Shown: positions 32,952-44,989 of the stretch, one piece after another | Layout: each line of letters begins with the position of its first letter | How positions within the stretch are numbered: the first letter of the stretch is position 1 | Source: Cephalopachus bancanus | Lineage: Eukaryota; Chordata; Mammalia; Primates; Tarsiidae | Assembly: GCA_027257055.1 (NCBI GenBank) | Contig: JAPVLO010000073.1 | Coordinates: 1,922,001-1,986,000 of the forward strand | Length of the DNA stretch: 64,000 nucleotides | Direction of reading: 5' to 3' | Notes under the pieces: model-generated | What the model was told of the DNA's origin: nothing | The model's input: only the letters and a program-made list of their open reading frames with translations | Databases searched by the model: none | Translations under genes and position numbers: made by a program

Positions 32952-35174
32952 AACACCATCTAAAAGATAGGACCACACACAAGCACAAAACCACCACCAC
33001 AACACCAGAAGTATTTAACAGAAACCAGGAACTCTCTGTAAACTGTTTGTATATTTTATTCCCTATGTAGCATAATCTGAACTCAGTTGTTTGTACTTAA
33101 AACCTTTTGGCCCAGAGGGGAGAAATGTGGATTAATTTATGGGTTGTAGTTTATCTTAAATTTGTTTGAGTATGACCCAACAGAAATAGAAGAAATAACA
33201 AAGGTATGTCTGAGAAATTCCCTTAAGTGTTTATCCCAAAATAATCACACAGTTTGTATACAACAAATTCATATGTACTCAGGAATAATGGATGCATATT
33301 TTTTTGCATAATATTTTTTAAAAGTACACACACAACCAATATAATTTTTAAAATATAAACCCAAAATATTATTATAAAAGTAATTCTACATAACTGGAAA
33401 ATATTTTAAGTTTAATTTTACCTGTATAATCCATAATGAAGCAGTAAGCAGAAACTAGGTATTTTCCAAAGTACAACTCTATCAGCCACAAAATGAAACA
33501 GCTCCCTGGACTGGCAAACCACTATGGGGAAGCCTCCTGCCATGTGACATTAAGCACACCCACACTTCTGCTTATCTCCCTCAAGTGCAACGGCTGGGGC
33601 TCTGCTCGCCTTTGCCTGTTCTTTTAAAGTCATCCTTAGACAAGACTCTTAGAAAAGAAATGTTATTCCTTCCCATTTCGTTCCTGTATTAATTACTAGG
33701 TTTAAACTAGGAAAAAATTAATTTTCTTATTTTTCCAAGTGAAAATAACACAAGATATCTGTATTTCATTCTAGCACTCGATGATACAAAGCCACATAGC
33801 CTGAATTCAGTTAGCATCCAAATTTTTAGTAATAATTTTGTCACTATGTTCATTCATTTAATAGAACACATGCACATTTGATTAATTTGAAGACAAACCA
33901 AATAAAGGTAATGAAAGAACAATCCTTTAAAGCATATCTAAGACTTCTAACACATTTACCAAGTCCTGAAATAGACATCAGCTGGAAAGGACATATGGTC
34001 ATTACTGAGACACACTCTAACTGATGTAATCTTTAATGTCACATTGCCACATACCCTGAGCCATCTTTTCCTTCACTGCCAATTGTTTTGATCTAACACT
34101 TTAAATAAACTTTAACAATGGCTACTTCATCTTGATACAGCAATTTTCTACCTTGCCAAAAGACAAAACATAAATAAATATATATATATGTATATTTTGA
34201 TTTTTAAACCATCTGAATGGTAGGGCAATTTCCAGTTCAGCGTTATATTAAATGCTAACCCACACCCCAAACTGCAGCTACTTTGAAGAAGATAAGGTGT
34301 TGATTGTTTAGAATGGTTCTGTTGGAAGTGGGTATCTTGTTTTGCTTTTATTTTGTTACTTTCCTTTCCACTGAATAAATTTCCCCATAAGAAATTACTA
34401 AGTTGTCAATACTTTAAAACATGATTTCTACTTATCAATACAATATCAAAAGTACACAAATCTACAAATACCGGACTTAATATTATCATTTCACAGATCT
34501 CTCCAGTAATTTTATTATTTTCTCAGTTATTTTACTGAGAAAGCACCATTCATTGTCATCTAGTCAATGCCTCATTACCATAGCAGAGGCCCTTAGGCCA
34601 CCACTCTGCTAACAGACAGAAACTGTTAATTCTCATCAACCTCACCTGTCACTATTGCTAAGCAGGCCCATCTCACTTCTCAAGCCTTAATTCTCTCTAT
34701 TTTAACCTGCGGTAGAGACTGGGAAGCTTTCCATGAGCTGTAACAATTTGATATCGTTTCTTTCTGTAATTAAAGATGCACAAAAGGTTAAAATATTACT
34801 GTCATGACTATTTGCAAATGGTAAGCTCAAAATACCTGATAATAACTAACTTGATTTCCACAAAACTTCCAAGTGTATGGAAATACTGATTTCCATTTTC
34901 AGAGTCACATGAATTGATATTTTATGCCTTTCACAATTCAGTAGTTAGCACGGATGTTCAAAGTTCTAATCTAATTGTTTGAGTAGCACTATTTTAATTT
35001 TTATGCTTTAAACTTTATATTCTTGTTTAAGTCACAGGTGCCTTAAGGGAATACATTTTATTAACAGAATGAGAACATAATGAAAAAATCTAAATTAGAG
35101 AGTATAGGGTAGATAGATAGATTAGATATAATACCTACAACATACTTAAAGATAAGTGATTTGCCATGCCTCAA
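32952..35174. other. Unannotated intron-like sequence
   Basis: AT-rich, with a short (TA)n patch near 34178. No repeat or exon that I can support. Confidence 0.45.
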
Positions 35175-35358
35175 AATCCAGCAGAGTGGTTAAGAGCCAG
35201 GCTTATTAGCAGACAGAGAAGTCAGGCTTAGAGAAGAACTCCTCCTACCTTAGCCTCTTAGTAGCTGGATGAACTTAAGTTTTTTAATGTCTTTGAGCCT
35301 CAGTTTGCTTACAAATTGACAAAAGGCCTAGATCAATGCTTGGAACATAATGACAGCT
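35175..35358 (+). mobile_element. MIR SINE (left half of an inverted pair)
   Basis: 'gcagagtggttaagagccaggct', 'ttagtagctggatgaacttaagttttttaatgtctttgagcctcagtttgc', 'gatcaatgcttggaacataatgacag'. It ends exactly where the next, inverted MIR starts. Confidence 0.85.
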
Positions 35359-35592
35359 AGTATGTAAATAGCACTTTGTGTGTACCAGGCATTGTTCTAA
35401 TTCACGTATTAACTTCTTTAACCCTTAAAACAACCCTAGGAGATAATAACACCATTTTACAGATGAGGAAACTGAAGCATGGAGGATAAATATTTACCTA
35501 AGATCACACACAATCATTAACAGAGCCAGGATTCAACAGGAGTAACCTAACTCAGAATCCTTGCGCTTAACAACTACACAATACCATCTCTG
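35359..35592 (-). mobile_element. MIR SINE (right half of an inverted pair)
   Basis: 'tagtatgtaaatagcactttgtgtgtaccaggcattgttctaattcacg', 'accattttacagatgaggaaactgaagcatggagg', 'agagccaggattcaac'. Tail-to-tail with the previous MIR. Confidence 0.85.
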
Positions 35593-36339
35593 TCAAGTAG
35601 GTGATCAATAAATGAAAGCCAAAAAACAAAAAACAATTCTAAAACTTAGGTTCGCTCCTTCCAATAAAAACAATCTTACAATTGGCCAAATATTTCAGTT
35701 CAGAGTTTCTAAAAATTCTCTCTTTTCATAATCTATCTTCAATTCCAAAATGAAAAAATTAAACAGAGAGGCAGTATGAAAGGGATAATATTTAAAGTCA
35801 TTCATTGTGATAGCTTAAAATGAGAGTTGCATTAGCCAGTTAAGCAGAATTAAGTACTCAAGTGCAGAAAGCTATAACATAAAAGGACCTATCTACCCAC
35901 TGCATGCCCAGCAACAACTGAGTCCCTCTCTACATTTCAGTTCTCCAAATATCACAGTAGATACTACTTGCCTGAACTCTATAAAAACTGAATGTCACTT
36001 CAAAGCTCACTCAGGAGAGCCTTCAACTAGATTCCCCTTCCTAACTCCCCAAAGATTTTCTCTATCTCCATCTTACTCTCAACAACTGAGACTTGCTGGT
36101 GTGCCTAGATGCCCACTTCCCAATCACATCACAGTCCTCCCTAAAATATATAAATATTCACCTAAGTCTGAGGTTCTTCCCGAGTCACCCGTTCTAGCCT
36201 ATAGGCTAGGGTCTACTATCCTAACTGCACTTTACTGAGACAGCAGTAAATTCTACTTACTGCCACTGCAGCCCTGACTCCTATCCCAGATTCCTGCTAC
36301 TATTTAACCCTTCTTGATCCAGGTAGGAAAAAGCATCGT
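35593..36339. other. Unannotated; possible degraded L2
   Basis: 'actgaatgtcacttcaaagctcactcaggagagccttc' near 35990 resembles the forward L2 3' UTR but is too diverged to bound. Confidence 0.35.
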
Positions 36340-36512
36340 TATTGAATTAAGAGTCCTGGGGTAAAGCCAACACAGTCACTCATTACTTCTCTGGTCTGAG
36401 GTAAGTCCTAGAACCCCCACAGGTATCTGTTCTCTCAGTGGTAAAATGAGGAAGTTGAACTGGATTTATCCCTAAAGTCTAGTCCAACTGCAATGATCTA
36501 GGATTCTACTTC
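36340..36512 (+). mobile_element. MIR-like SINE
   Basis: 'agagtcctggggtaaagcc', 'cactcattacttctctggtctgaggtaagtcc', 'tctcagtggtaaaatgaggaagttgaactgg', 'tccaactgcaatgatctaggattctac'. Confidence 0.6.
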
Positions 36513-36770
36513 AAACCAACTACAGGGGGAGAGGGAAACTCAAATAACTCCCACTGATAAGAGCTCCTCTTCTTCCATTCCCACCATGCCCTCTTCCATC
36601 CTGCTAGGGTTGTGGGCACAGTCGCACCTCAAGAAAGCCAGGGTGTAGTGTCCTAATCCAGTGTGTTTATATTGAATGCTGATGCTCCCAGGGAGCCTTC
36701 CCCTGTTTACAGACACATGGTTCCTCTCTAGACAGGGCCCTAGTAATTCAGTACAGGAGTAAGTAAACAA

Positions 36771-36772
<2 letters not shown>

Positions 36773-36819
<47 letters not shown>
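36773..36819. repeat. (CA)n microsatellite
   Basis: About 22 uninterrupted CA units, then 'acaacacac'. Confidence 0.98.
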
Positions 36820-36820
<1 letters not shown>

Positions 36821-37639
36821 CACACTTAGAAATAACTGTTGGAGGACCCACCTACTGGAGGGTTCATGGCCTGGTGGGTCACACCTCTAGGGACAATGTG
36901 GCCTGGGTGCCAGGAATAAAGCTTTTGAAGGAAACTCCTCCTTCCAGAACTTGATTGATAACCTGGAAACAGTGCCAAGTTCTCCATGGATGATGGCTCA
37001 GAGCTGAGACAAAGCTCTCTTCTCTTTCCCTTTCAAGGCTTTCCTACCTGAAGTAGTTCCTGCCACAGGAATCCACTGCTCTCTACCTTCCCCAGAGGGA
37101 GAGAAAGAACATGGTTCCTACTTCATTTTCCCTCTTAAACCCAGAAACCATATGATTCAACCATAATATCTTACACCACATTTCTAACCTATACAATAAT
37201 AACCCACTTTGTTCTTTGTTATTACATACATTTTAAAACCCCAGGGTTGGATTATAAATGTTCACCCTGTTTCAATACATTTCAGAAATGATATGGGATT
37301 TTCCCTATAGTCTCCATACTCTCCAACATGCCAGAGCTAAGCCAAAATGCCTTAAGGTTATGTTTAATGCCAGCTTCCTTAATGACGAAGTCAGAACAAA
37401 CTTTACTGAGATATCTCGTTGCTCTCCCAGGCTTCTGAGCACCCACTCCAGCCTACATCTGCTTCAGCACTTCCTTTTCATGTTGTCATCCATCATTGGC
37501 TTAGTTTACTCAGTCCCAATGCTATCTCAAAACCTACTCCAAAATGTGAGATGACTTCATCAAAAAGAGGATTCTCTGAACAAAGAAGATTCCTAAAGAC
37601 TGAGCCCAGCTCCTTCTATTAATGAGCTCTACCCCAATA
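36820..37639. other. Unannotated sequence
   Basis: GC content is somewhat higher at 36840-37110. No exon or repeat that I can name. Confidence 0.45.
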
Positions 37640-37869
37640 CCTCAAAACATTTTTTTTTTTAATTTTAAAGATGTGGGGTACAATTCAGGGTTAGGTATAC
37701 AAACGTAGATTACGCAGGTACCTTTGTTGAGGAGGTATGCCCCTCCCTCCCCTGGCAGTTTCCCCAACTGCCAATCTCACCCCCCAACCCCTGGCAGTTT
37801 CCCACTATTGCCAATCACTTTCTTATAGCATTATGATAATTGTTCAAAGTCCTTTTGTAAGTGAGAACA

Positions 37870-38590
37870 TATGGTGCTCTGTTCTTTGTTTCTGTGATAG
37901 ATCATTGAGTATGATCGACTCTAAATCCATTCAAGTTGCTGTGAAGTCCATATGTTTGTCCTTCTTTATGGCTGCATAATATTCCATTGTGTATATGTAC
38001 CACATTTTTTTATCCAGTCCAGCTTTGACAGAAAGCAGGGTTGGTTCCAGGTTTTTGCTATTGTGAATAGAGCTTCAAGAAACATATGTGTGCAGGTATC
38101 TTTTTTGGAGAATGATTTGAGCTTCTCTGGGTATATTCCCAGTAGGGGAATTGCTGGGTCATATGGAAGGTCAATTTCTAGTTCTTTCAGAAATCACCAC
38201 ACTGTCTTCCAAAGAGATTGCACTAGTTTGCATTCTCATCAGCAGTGCAGAAGCATTCCTTTTTCTCTGCATCCTCACCAGCACCTGCTGTTGTTTGTTT
38301 TATTAATGACGGTCATTCTTACTGGAGTTAGGTGGTATCTCAGTGTGGTTTTGATTTGCATTTCTCTGATGATTAGTGAGCATTTTTTCATGTGTCTGTT
38401 GGCTGTTCATATATCTTCTTCTGAGAAGTGTCTATTCATATCTTTTGCCCACTTTGTAATGGGGCTGTTTGTTTTTTCCCTTTCGGTGCATTTGAGTTCC
38501 TTGTAGATCCTAGATGTTAGGCCTTTGTCAGATATACAGTTGGCAAATATCTTTTCCCATTCGGTGGGTTGTCTCCCTGCTCTCTTTTAT
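37870..38590 (-). pseudogene. L1 ORF2 C-terminal remnant
   Basis: The minus strand reads through the usual end of ORF2: 'acaacccaccgaatgggaaaagatatttgccaac', 'ccattacaaagtgggcaaaag', 'gagataccacctaactccagtaagaatgacc', 'aattcccctactgggaatatac', to the terminal 'acaaacatatggacttcac'. Stops and indels break it. The long open frame on the opposite strand (37952-38506) is an antisense shadow. Confidence 0.88.
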
Positions 38591-39360
38591 CTTCCTCCTC
38601 TCTTGTTTAGCATCATGCTGTTTAGTGTCCATGTCCTTGTGGGCTTTGGGAAAATGTTGTTGGTGTTAATATTTATTTTTATTCCACTGTGGTCTGAGAA
38701 GGTACATGGTAATATTTCAACTTTGTGGAATTTGTTTATGCTTGATTTATGGCCAAGGATATGATCGATCTTGTAGTACATTCCATGTGGTGATGAGTAG
38801 AATGTATATTCTGTGGTTGTTTTGGGTGGAATAATCTGTAGGTATCTATTAAGTCCATTTGGTTGAGTGTCAAGTTTAGGTTCTGGATCTCTGTGTTGAT
38901 TTTTTTTGCCTCAATGATCTATCTAAGGCTGTTAGTGGGGTATTCAAGTCCCCTGGTACAATAGTGTTAGGGTCAGTATCATTTTTTAGTTTATTTCATA
39001 GTTGCTTCATAAATGCTGGTGCTCCTGTGTTGGGTGCATATATGTTTAGGATGGATATTTCTTGTTGATGGATTGAAACTTTTATCCTTTTTAAAATTTT
39101 CATAGCTTAAAGGTTGTTTTGTCTGACATGAAGATTGCGACTCCTGCCTCCTTTTGTGATCCATTTGCCTGGAAACTCGTTTTCTATTCTTTAACTTTGA
39201 GTCTGTGTGTGTCTCTTGTGGTGAGATGAGTTTTCTAGATGCAGCAAATAATTGGGTCATGGTTTCTTACCCAGTTTGCCATCCTGTGTCTTTTCAGTGG
39301 TGCATTTAGTCCATTCACATTCAGGGTGATTACTGAAATGTGATTGTTTGTCCCTGTCAT
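38590..39360 (-). pseudogene. L1 ORF2 N-terminal endonuclease remnant
   Basis: The ORF2 start ATG is at 39360-39358, followed by the APE-type endonuclease beginning (HISVITLNVNGLNAPLKRH). A stop replaces the Gln of the usual C-x-QETH motif near 39236 (CTAG). Further along, SFNPSTRNIHPKHI and then YYKIDHILGHKSSINKF with FSDHSGIK, the D-H pair of the catalytic site, appear in separate frames. The domain ends at MMLNKRGG, where the deletion joins it to the C-terminal part. Confidence 0.88.
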
Positions 39361-39599
39361 GAGGTTCTTATAAAGTTTTTTCTTTGTTTGCTTGGGGTTT
39401 TTTTTTGGCTTTGGAATTGATGTATGTGTGTGTTTTCAAGTTTCTTGTTGTGCTGTATTCTCTGTTGATTCTCTGCTCTGCTGTTCTCTTGGGAGGTATG
39501 TGGTCATTCTTTTTTTTTTCTTTCTTTCTTCTGTGCTTAATACCTTTTTAAGTGTCTCCTGTAGAGCTGGTCTGGAAGCTGCATCATCTCTTAGGGACT

Positions 39600-40190
39600 G
39601 GATGTCTGGGAAGGATTTTAATTCTCCATCACTGATGAAGCTGAGCTTGGCTGGGTAGGAAATTCCTGGTTGAAATTGTTTATCTTTGAGGTTTTGAATA
39701 TTGGACTCCAGTCCCTTCTTGCTTGTAGTGTTTCTGCCAACAGGTCTGCTGCTATTCTGATTGGTTTTCCCTGGTAGGTAGTCTGATCTTTCTCTCTTGC
39801 TGCCTTTAGGATTTTTTCCTTTGTGCCTACGTTGTGTAGGCGAATTACTGTGTGTCTAGGGGTTGGTCTTCTCATTTGACGTCTTGTGGGGGTTCTCTGT
39901 GTCTCTTGTACTTGGCTGGTCATATCTCTGGTGAGATGGAGAAAGCTTTATTGGATTACCTCCTGGAATACTAGCCCCAAGTTGTTCTCCATTTCCCTTT
40001 CTTCTCCTGGGATACCAATCGGGTATAGGTTCGGCCTCTTGATATAACTGCACATCTTTTGTAGGTTTTGTTCTTTCTTTCTGAGTCTTCTTTCTATGTT
40101 TTTTGCAGATTGGGTTAATTCCACATTCTGGTCTTCAAGTCCTGAGATTCTTTCTTCAGCTAGATTAATTCTGCTTTCCATGCTTGTTAT
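39600..40190 (-). pseudogene. L1 ORF1 remnant (RNA-binding chaperone)
   Basis: ORF1 encodes the trimeric RNA-binding protein of the L1 particle. Visible parts: a coiled-coil end (MESRINLAEERISGLEDQN), the RRM start RPNLYPIGIPGEEREMEN, then HTVIRLHNVGTKEKILKAAR and the C-terminal KPIRIAADLLAETLQARRDW. These fall in three overlapping frames (40181-39948, 40053-39856, 39923-39618), so at least two frameshifts separate them. Confidence 0.88.
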
Positions 40191-40639
40191 CTTATTATTT
40201 CTGGATGAAATTTTTTATTGTCAAAATTTCTGTTACAAGTTCTTTCAGAGTTGCAGCTTGTCTTTCTTGAGTCTTGTTCACTCTTTCCATTCATTCCCTA
40301 ATCTCTGTCATATTCTGGGGCCAGTCGTTGGTGACTTCCATTGTTTGAACTCCAAGTTCTGATTTTTCAGGAGTTTTCTCTTTGTTACATTTGAAATTGC
40401 CTGAGGTCTTCCTTTGGTTTTTCCTCATTTGTGACACATCTCTTGTTTTTCTCTTTAATTCTGTTATTCAGTGTCAGTGGGAGAGGCTTTCCCTTCTGAT
40501 GTTTGCTCAGTCCTCTCTTCTTTCCTGATCTGGGCTCTGGATTTATTCTATTTTGAAATAGGACTGTGGGTGGGAAGCTTTGCTCTCTCTTGTAATTTTT
40601 GAAAGTTGAATAAGTTAGGGATGGAGCACTAGGATTCAG

Positions 40640-40854
40640 AAACTACTTGCAAATTACAATATTCACTGATTGTAGTATGTGTTCCCTGTGGCCCACTCCC
40701 CACCACCACTCTATATGATGATGCAAACAAAGCAGAAACCAACATAAAAAACAATTTAACACACACACATAGACATACACACACACCCTAAAACAAACTG
40801 AAATAACAACAAAGTGAAACAAAACAAACAATAACAAAAATCCAAGAAAACTGA

Positions 40855-40886
<32 letters not shown>

Positions 40887-42477
40887 ACACACACACCTAG
40901 CACAAAGTGAATGGAGAAGAAAAACAGACAGACTGGGGAAAAAAAGGAATTCAGATTGAACCCTCACATATATATTGACACACACCTTAAACTATAAAAA
41001 ATAAAAAAAAGCCAGGACAAAAGAGCAAAAACAAACCAACAACAACAAAATTGAAAGATGAACACTTAATCATTCACATACACAAACAGAAAACAACAAA
41101 CAAAAGAAGGAATAGAAAAAGAAAAAAATTGAGAGGATGCAGATCAAACCCTCACACATTTATGTACAGAGGAAAACTACTTTAAAAATAGATGAACTAA
41201 GAAACAAACAGGCAAAAACTTAAAAAAAATTTTTTTTGATTAAAAATTAAAAAGAAACCTCCTTCTTGTGGCAGATACTGTAATTGTTCCTCTAATCTGG
41301 TCCCTCCTGCAGAGCTTCCACCTCTTTCACTCTCCCCGCAATGTCCAGAGTCTGGAAGGAGGAGGGGCAGTGGAGGTGGGTGGGGCTGCAGTCCTCCTCT
41401 CCCACTTTCATGTGGTCAGGGAGATCTCCTCCAGTGGGGAAGTGCTGGATTATCTCTTCCCCTGCAAGGGTGCCCCAGCCAGGCCTATCCTTGAATTGAG
41501 TTCTCCTATTGCAACTGATGTCTAGGATCCACCTGGGTTTGTCCCTCTCAGTCGTGCCCCAACTGTGTGAGTCTGATGTTCAGAGGATTGCTGGGGAGGA
41601 TGGGGTTTGGGTCAGCCCTGGACTCACCACTGATCTCTTTGGAATTCATCCTTATCCTTTTCTGGCCACACCTTTTGTCCCGGGGCTGGATCAGGGTAGA
41701 GGGTGGGGTGCCTGGGGCTTAGCACTTGTCAGGTCCCTCCGAAGTTTGTGCTTTCAGGATATTCCCTCTTGGGCATGATCAACCCCTGAATAGTTGATCC
41801 ACCAGCCTCAGAGATTGGTTCTGTTGCTCCCTGGTGAGCAAGAGCAGTTTCCTACCCCACCTTCAAGACGGCGGCAGGGTCCCTCTCTTGTCCTCTTCAG
41901 TGTGACTCTGTCTGCCTCTGGGCTCCCTCCACAGTCCCTGCTACTAGTGCCTGGCCAGGCGCTGAAGTGGTGAGGCAAAGCCAGAAGCCAGCAGTCTCTC
42001 CTGCTACAGTGGTGAGGCAGAACCTGGGGTGGTAGTCTCTCCCTGCCACTTCTTCACAGGAAAGCTTTTGTCCATTAAAAAAAATGGTGCTTGGCTTCTG
42101 TGACCTGAGAAGAACCAGGACCAAGCAGAGAAGCTGCAGCACCAGCTGCTGCACCAGGGCCCTGGCCACTTGCTCATGAGCCCCCACTTAGTCTGTCTCT
42201 CCCAGCACTTTCTTCCCAGCAAGGGTTTTATTGATTTTTTTTTTAAATGACACTCAGCTTCTGCGTTTGGGAATTGCTAGAGTTCAAGCCCAGCAGTTGC
42301 GGCTCCAGCCACTGCACCAGGAGAGCCCTGGCCGCTAGCTCCCTAGCCCTCATTCAGTCAGCCACTCACACGCCCACTCACTCACCTGCACGTACACAAA
42401 ATTTTCCATATACTCACTCACTCACACTGGGATTCACATAGTCTGACTGGCTCAGCCACCATCTTCCTGACTCATCC
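40640..42477 (-). promoter_or_regulatory. L1 5' UTR / internal promoter region
   Basis: From ORF1 to the 5' end lies non-coding L1 sequence: an A-rich part with a (CA)n tract (40854-40897), then a GC-rich part at 41270-42470 with short repeated motifs ('cactgcaccagg', 'ggtgaggcaaagcc/ggtgaggcagaacc'). By analogy with other L1s it held the internal promoter. No activity is implied. Confidence 0.75.
40854..40897. repeat. (CA)n microsatellite in the L1 5' UTR
   Basis: CA repeats interrupted by one 'agac'. It generates Cys/Val-rich chance frames on the minus strand. Confidence 0.97.
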
Positions 42478-42486
42478 CCTCAAAAC

Positions 42487-43562
42487 TTTTAAGTAAGCTG
42501 GAAACAAATGAGCATCAAGCACCAGCCACATAACAGAACAACCCTATGAAATTAGGAGGAAATCCAACTACTCAACTCAATACCATCCAGACATTCTTCA
42601 TGGCACAAAACCAAGGCAAAGTTAAGCATCATCCTCAGCGAGCATAAAAGCACAATTATGACCAAAAGCACTGATAAAAGATCTACTTTATAAAACCCCA
42701 AACTTTCAGATAAGGGCTCTTTCTGGATACAAAACACCTGTTTGTTATGCTTTAAAAGGATGGTGGCAATGGTGGCAGGATCCACAGCTCTCAGTGACTC
42801 AAAGCACAGGACCACTCCTTTTCTACATGGCCTCCAAGAGAACTGACACCAAGTAACCATAGCTGGACAGAGGACAAAGATAACTTCCATAACAAGTGGA
42901 GTATGGTCTCCCAACAATTGATGTTTTAACTCTATCAGAAGATGTCTTTTAAAAAGGACATTGCATTCAGACTTTTAAGGTTAACCAATGAAACTGAATA
43001 TGCATCAATTGATCCTGATGTAAAATTAAGACTCATGAAAAACATGACTACAGTTGCTAAAATGCCTGGTAAAATTAAGAAAGGTTAAGATTTTCTCCCT
43101 ACAAATATGAATCCAACAATAAATATGCTTAATAAAAATTTTTTGAGAAAATAAATAAATAAATATGCTTATTCATTTTATAACCTAACAGTAAAGGTCA
43201 TTTTATATACATTTAAATCAGAGCTCTAATGTCATGATCAGAATCAAAATCCAGGTTTCTACAACAAACAGGGAGGCACCCAAGCCAGATATATCCTTTT
43301 GTAGAAAAGCTTCTTTAGCCAAACCATAGACCTTCCTGTGTAGTTTTGAATTGTTTAGTGGTGTGCAAAAGGAACCATTGGAAAATAAGCAAATAAAGTA
43401 ATGAAAAACAGTAATGAATGGACTGGTGTGAGTTGTCCCAGAGGCAAAAGGCAGTGGAGAAACCCTTCAAGAGATATGGTAGTATTCAGCTAGAGTTCTA
43501 GGCAAACAAAAAAAGATCACAAATTTCCATGGTACTCCAATATATAAATCATTCTGGACATT
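42487..43562. other. Unannotated intron-like sequence
   Basis: Nothing supported. The 121-codon frame at 42552-42917 has no start context, splice signal or family match that I recognise. Confidence 0.45.
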
Positions 43563-43570
43563 TTATAACC

Positions 43571-43900
43571 GGGGTTGGCAAACTCTTTCTATAAAAGGGC
43601 CAAATAATAAACAGATTAGATTTTGTGGGACCATCCAGTCACTGTCATAACCACTCAACTCTGCTGTTTCAGTGTAAAAGTAGCCATAAACAAAGTATTT
43701 TAAAAATGAGTGTAGCTGTGCTCCAATAAAACTTGCTCTATAGACTCTGAAATTAAATTTCTTATAATGGTTCACATACCATGAAATACCATTCTTTTTA
43801 CAAGTTTTGTTCAGCCATCTTAAAATGTTAATTTAAAAAAAAACACATTGTTAGCTTGCAAGTCATACAAAAACAAACAGCCCATGGCCTTGTTCTGTAA
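43571..43900 (+). mobile_element. hAT-Charlie-type non-autonomous DNA transposon
   Basis: 'ggggttggcaaactctttctataaaagggccaaataataa', 'agattttgtgggaccatccagtcactgtca', 'aaccactcaactctgctg', 'gctgtgctccaataaaactt' and, later, 'ttgttagcttgcaagtcatacaaaaacaaacagcccatggcc'. The phrase order is that of a well-known mammalian MER element; the exact family name is not certain. Confidence 0.75.
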
Positions 43901-44024
43901 TCTTTACTGTACTTGATTTGCCCTTTCTCTGAAAGAGCTCTAATCTTCAATTAGATCTCTGCCTTTGACAAGACTCAGAAAGGTAATGGGTTTCATCAAC
44001 AATTGCCTGATGAATCTGGGCCGG

Positions 44025-44292
44025 AAATTCACAGAAACAAAGAACTGCGTATCACAAGTTCTCATTCATAAGCAGACCTTGAACTACTATCGTAATACTA
44101 TAAGAAAAGAACTGGCAGTAGCAGGAAACTGCATGGGTGCAGGGGGGTGGGGAGGCAGGATTGGCATTAGTGAGAATCTGCCTGGGGAAGGGGGCTCACC
44201 TCATCAACAAGGGTACCTTCATAGTGAGCATCTGTATACCTAACCCTGAATTGTACGCCACATCTTTAAAATTAAAAGTTAAAAAAAAAAGA
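44025..44292 (+). mobile_element. L1, 5'-truncated 3' end
   Basis: Starts in the last ORF2 codons ('ttcacagaaacaaagaactgcg'), then the G-rich lineage 3' UTR ('gcaggggggtggggaggcagg'), ending 'ccctgaattgtacgccacatctttaaaattaaaa' plus tail. Confidence 0.88.
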
Positions 44293-44975
44293 AAACTTCC
44301 ATCCCAATTTCCTTCATTTCTAATGATACTATGGGCAACACCTAGTCTTAATAGAGATCACCACCTTGTTCATTCCTTATCACATCACAATCGGTGGCAA
44401 AGGTTGAATCAACTTCTAAGAAATCCTCAACTACTTTCACAGGATATCAAAACACTTCCAACCTATTTACATTTCTAGCCTTCAAAGATTACATAAAAAT
44501 GAAAATCATTGCTTAAGATTTCCAAGTTTCCTCAATTATAAGCCAGGAAACTCTGTATAAAGCACAATCATAGTATAGAATTCAAGTAATAGCTAATCTG
44601 GTATCAAAAAATCTGAACCTGTTAACCAACAATAGCTGAAAGAGAATTTTTGAGAAACAACAAACTTAAACTACAATTTGCACGGTTAACTAGTTTGGTT
44701 AGGCATTTTACAACAGCACTTCATTTATGAAATTAAGAAGATTATTTCTGTGGTGTTTTCTAGTTCTAAAATACAATTCTGTAATTATACTGATCATGCT
44801 ATCTGACCCACCTCATTGAAAGTTTCAGCATATTTCCATCAAAGTTCATGTAGAAGACATTTTCACTTTTCATTAACCTTCAGATAAGAAGCAGATATTT
44901 CCTCCCCACTCTTTTATTTTAGCTTTTAAAAAGCTATTGAAGAGATGTCTATCAGGACAACTGCTACTTTCTTAC
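44293..44975. other. Unannotated sequence
   Basis: No supported feature. Confidence 0.5.
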
Positions 44976-44989
44976 AAATAACCAAGTCT

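Larger units (their letters stand above)
37649..42477 (-). mobile_element. L1 with both ends but lacking the RT part of ORF2
   Basis: A 4.8-kb minus-strand L1. The 3' tail is at 37649-37667, followed by the lineage 3' UTR. The 5' end is at 42477, with 'gaagatggtggctgagcc' read on the minus strand. Flanking CCTCAAAAC at 37640-37648 and 42478-42486 is the target-site duplication, so the copy inserted as one unit. It retains 3' UTR, ORF2 C-terminus, ORF2 endonuclease start, inter-ORF region, ORF1 and a 5' UTR of about 1.8 kb. Roughly 2.4 kb of ORF2, including reverse transcriptase, is missing at a junction near 38570-38600. Frameshifts and stops make it inert. Confidence 0.93.

Noticed and set aside
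36540..36851. Minus-strand frame with a VCVCVC run
   Set aside because: Translation of a (CA)n microsatellite; the same holds for 40643-40985.
37952..38506. 184-codon open frame on the plus strand, the longest in the window
   Set aside because: It is antisense to the L1 ORF2 C-terminus at 37870-38590; hydrophobic, no start context, no independent family.
42552..42917. 121-codon minus-strand frame
   Set aside because: No splice sites, promoter, conserved motif or repeat match; length is not unusual for chance in 64 kb.
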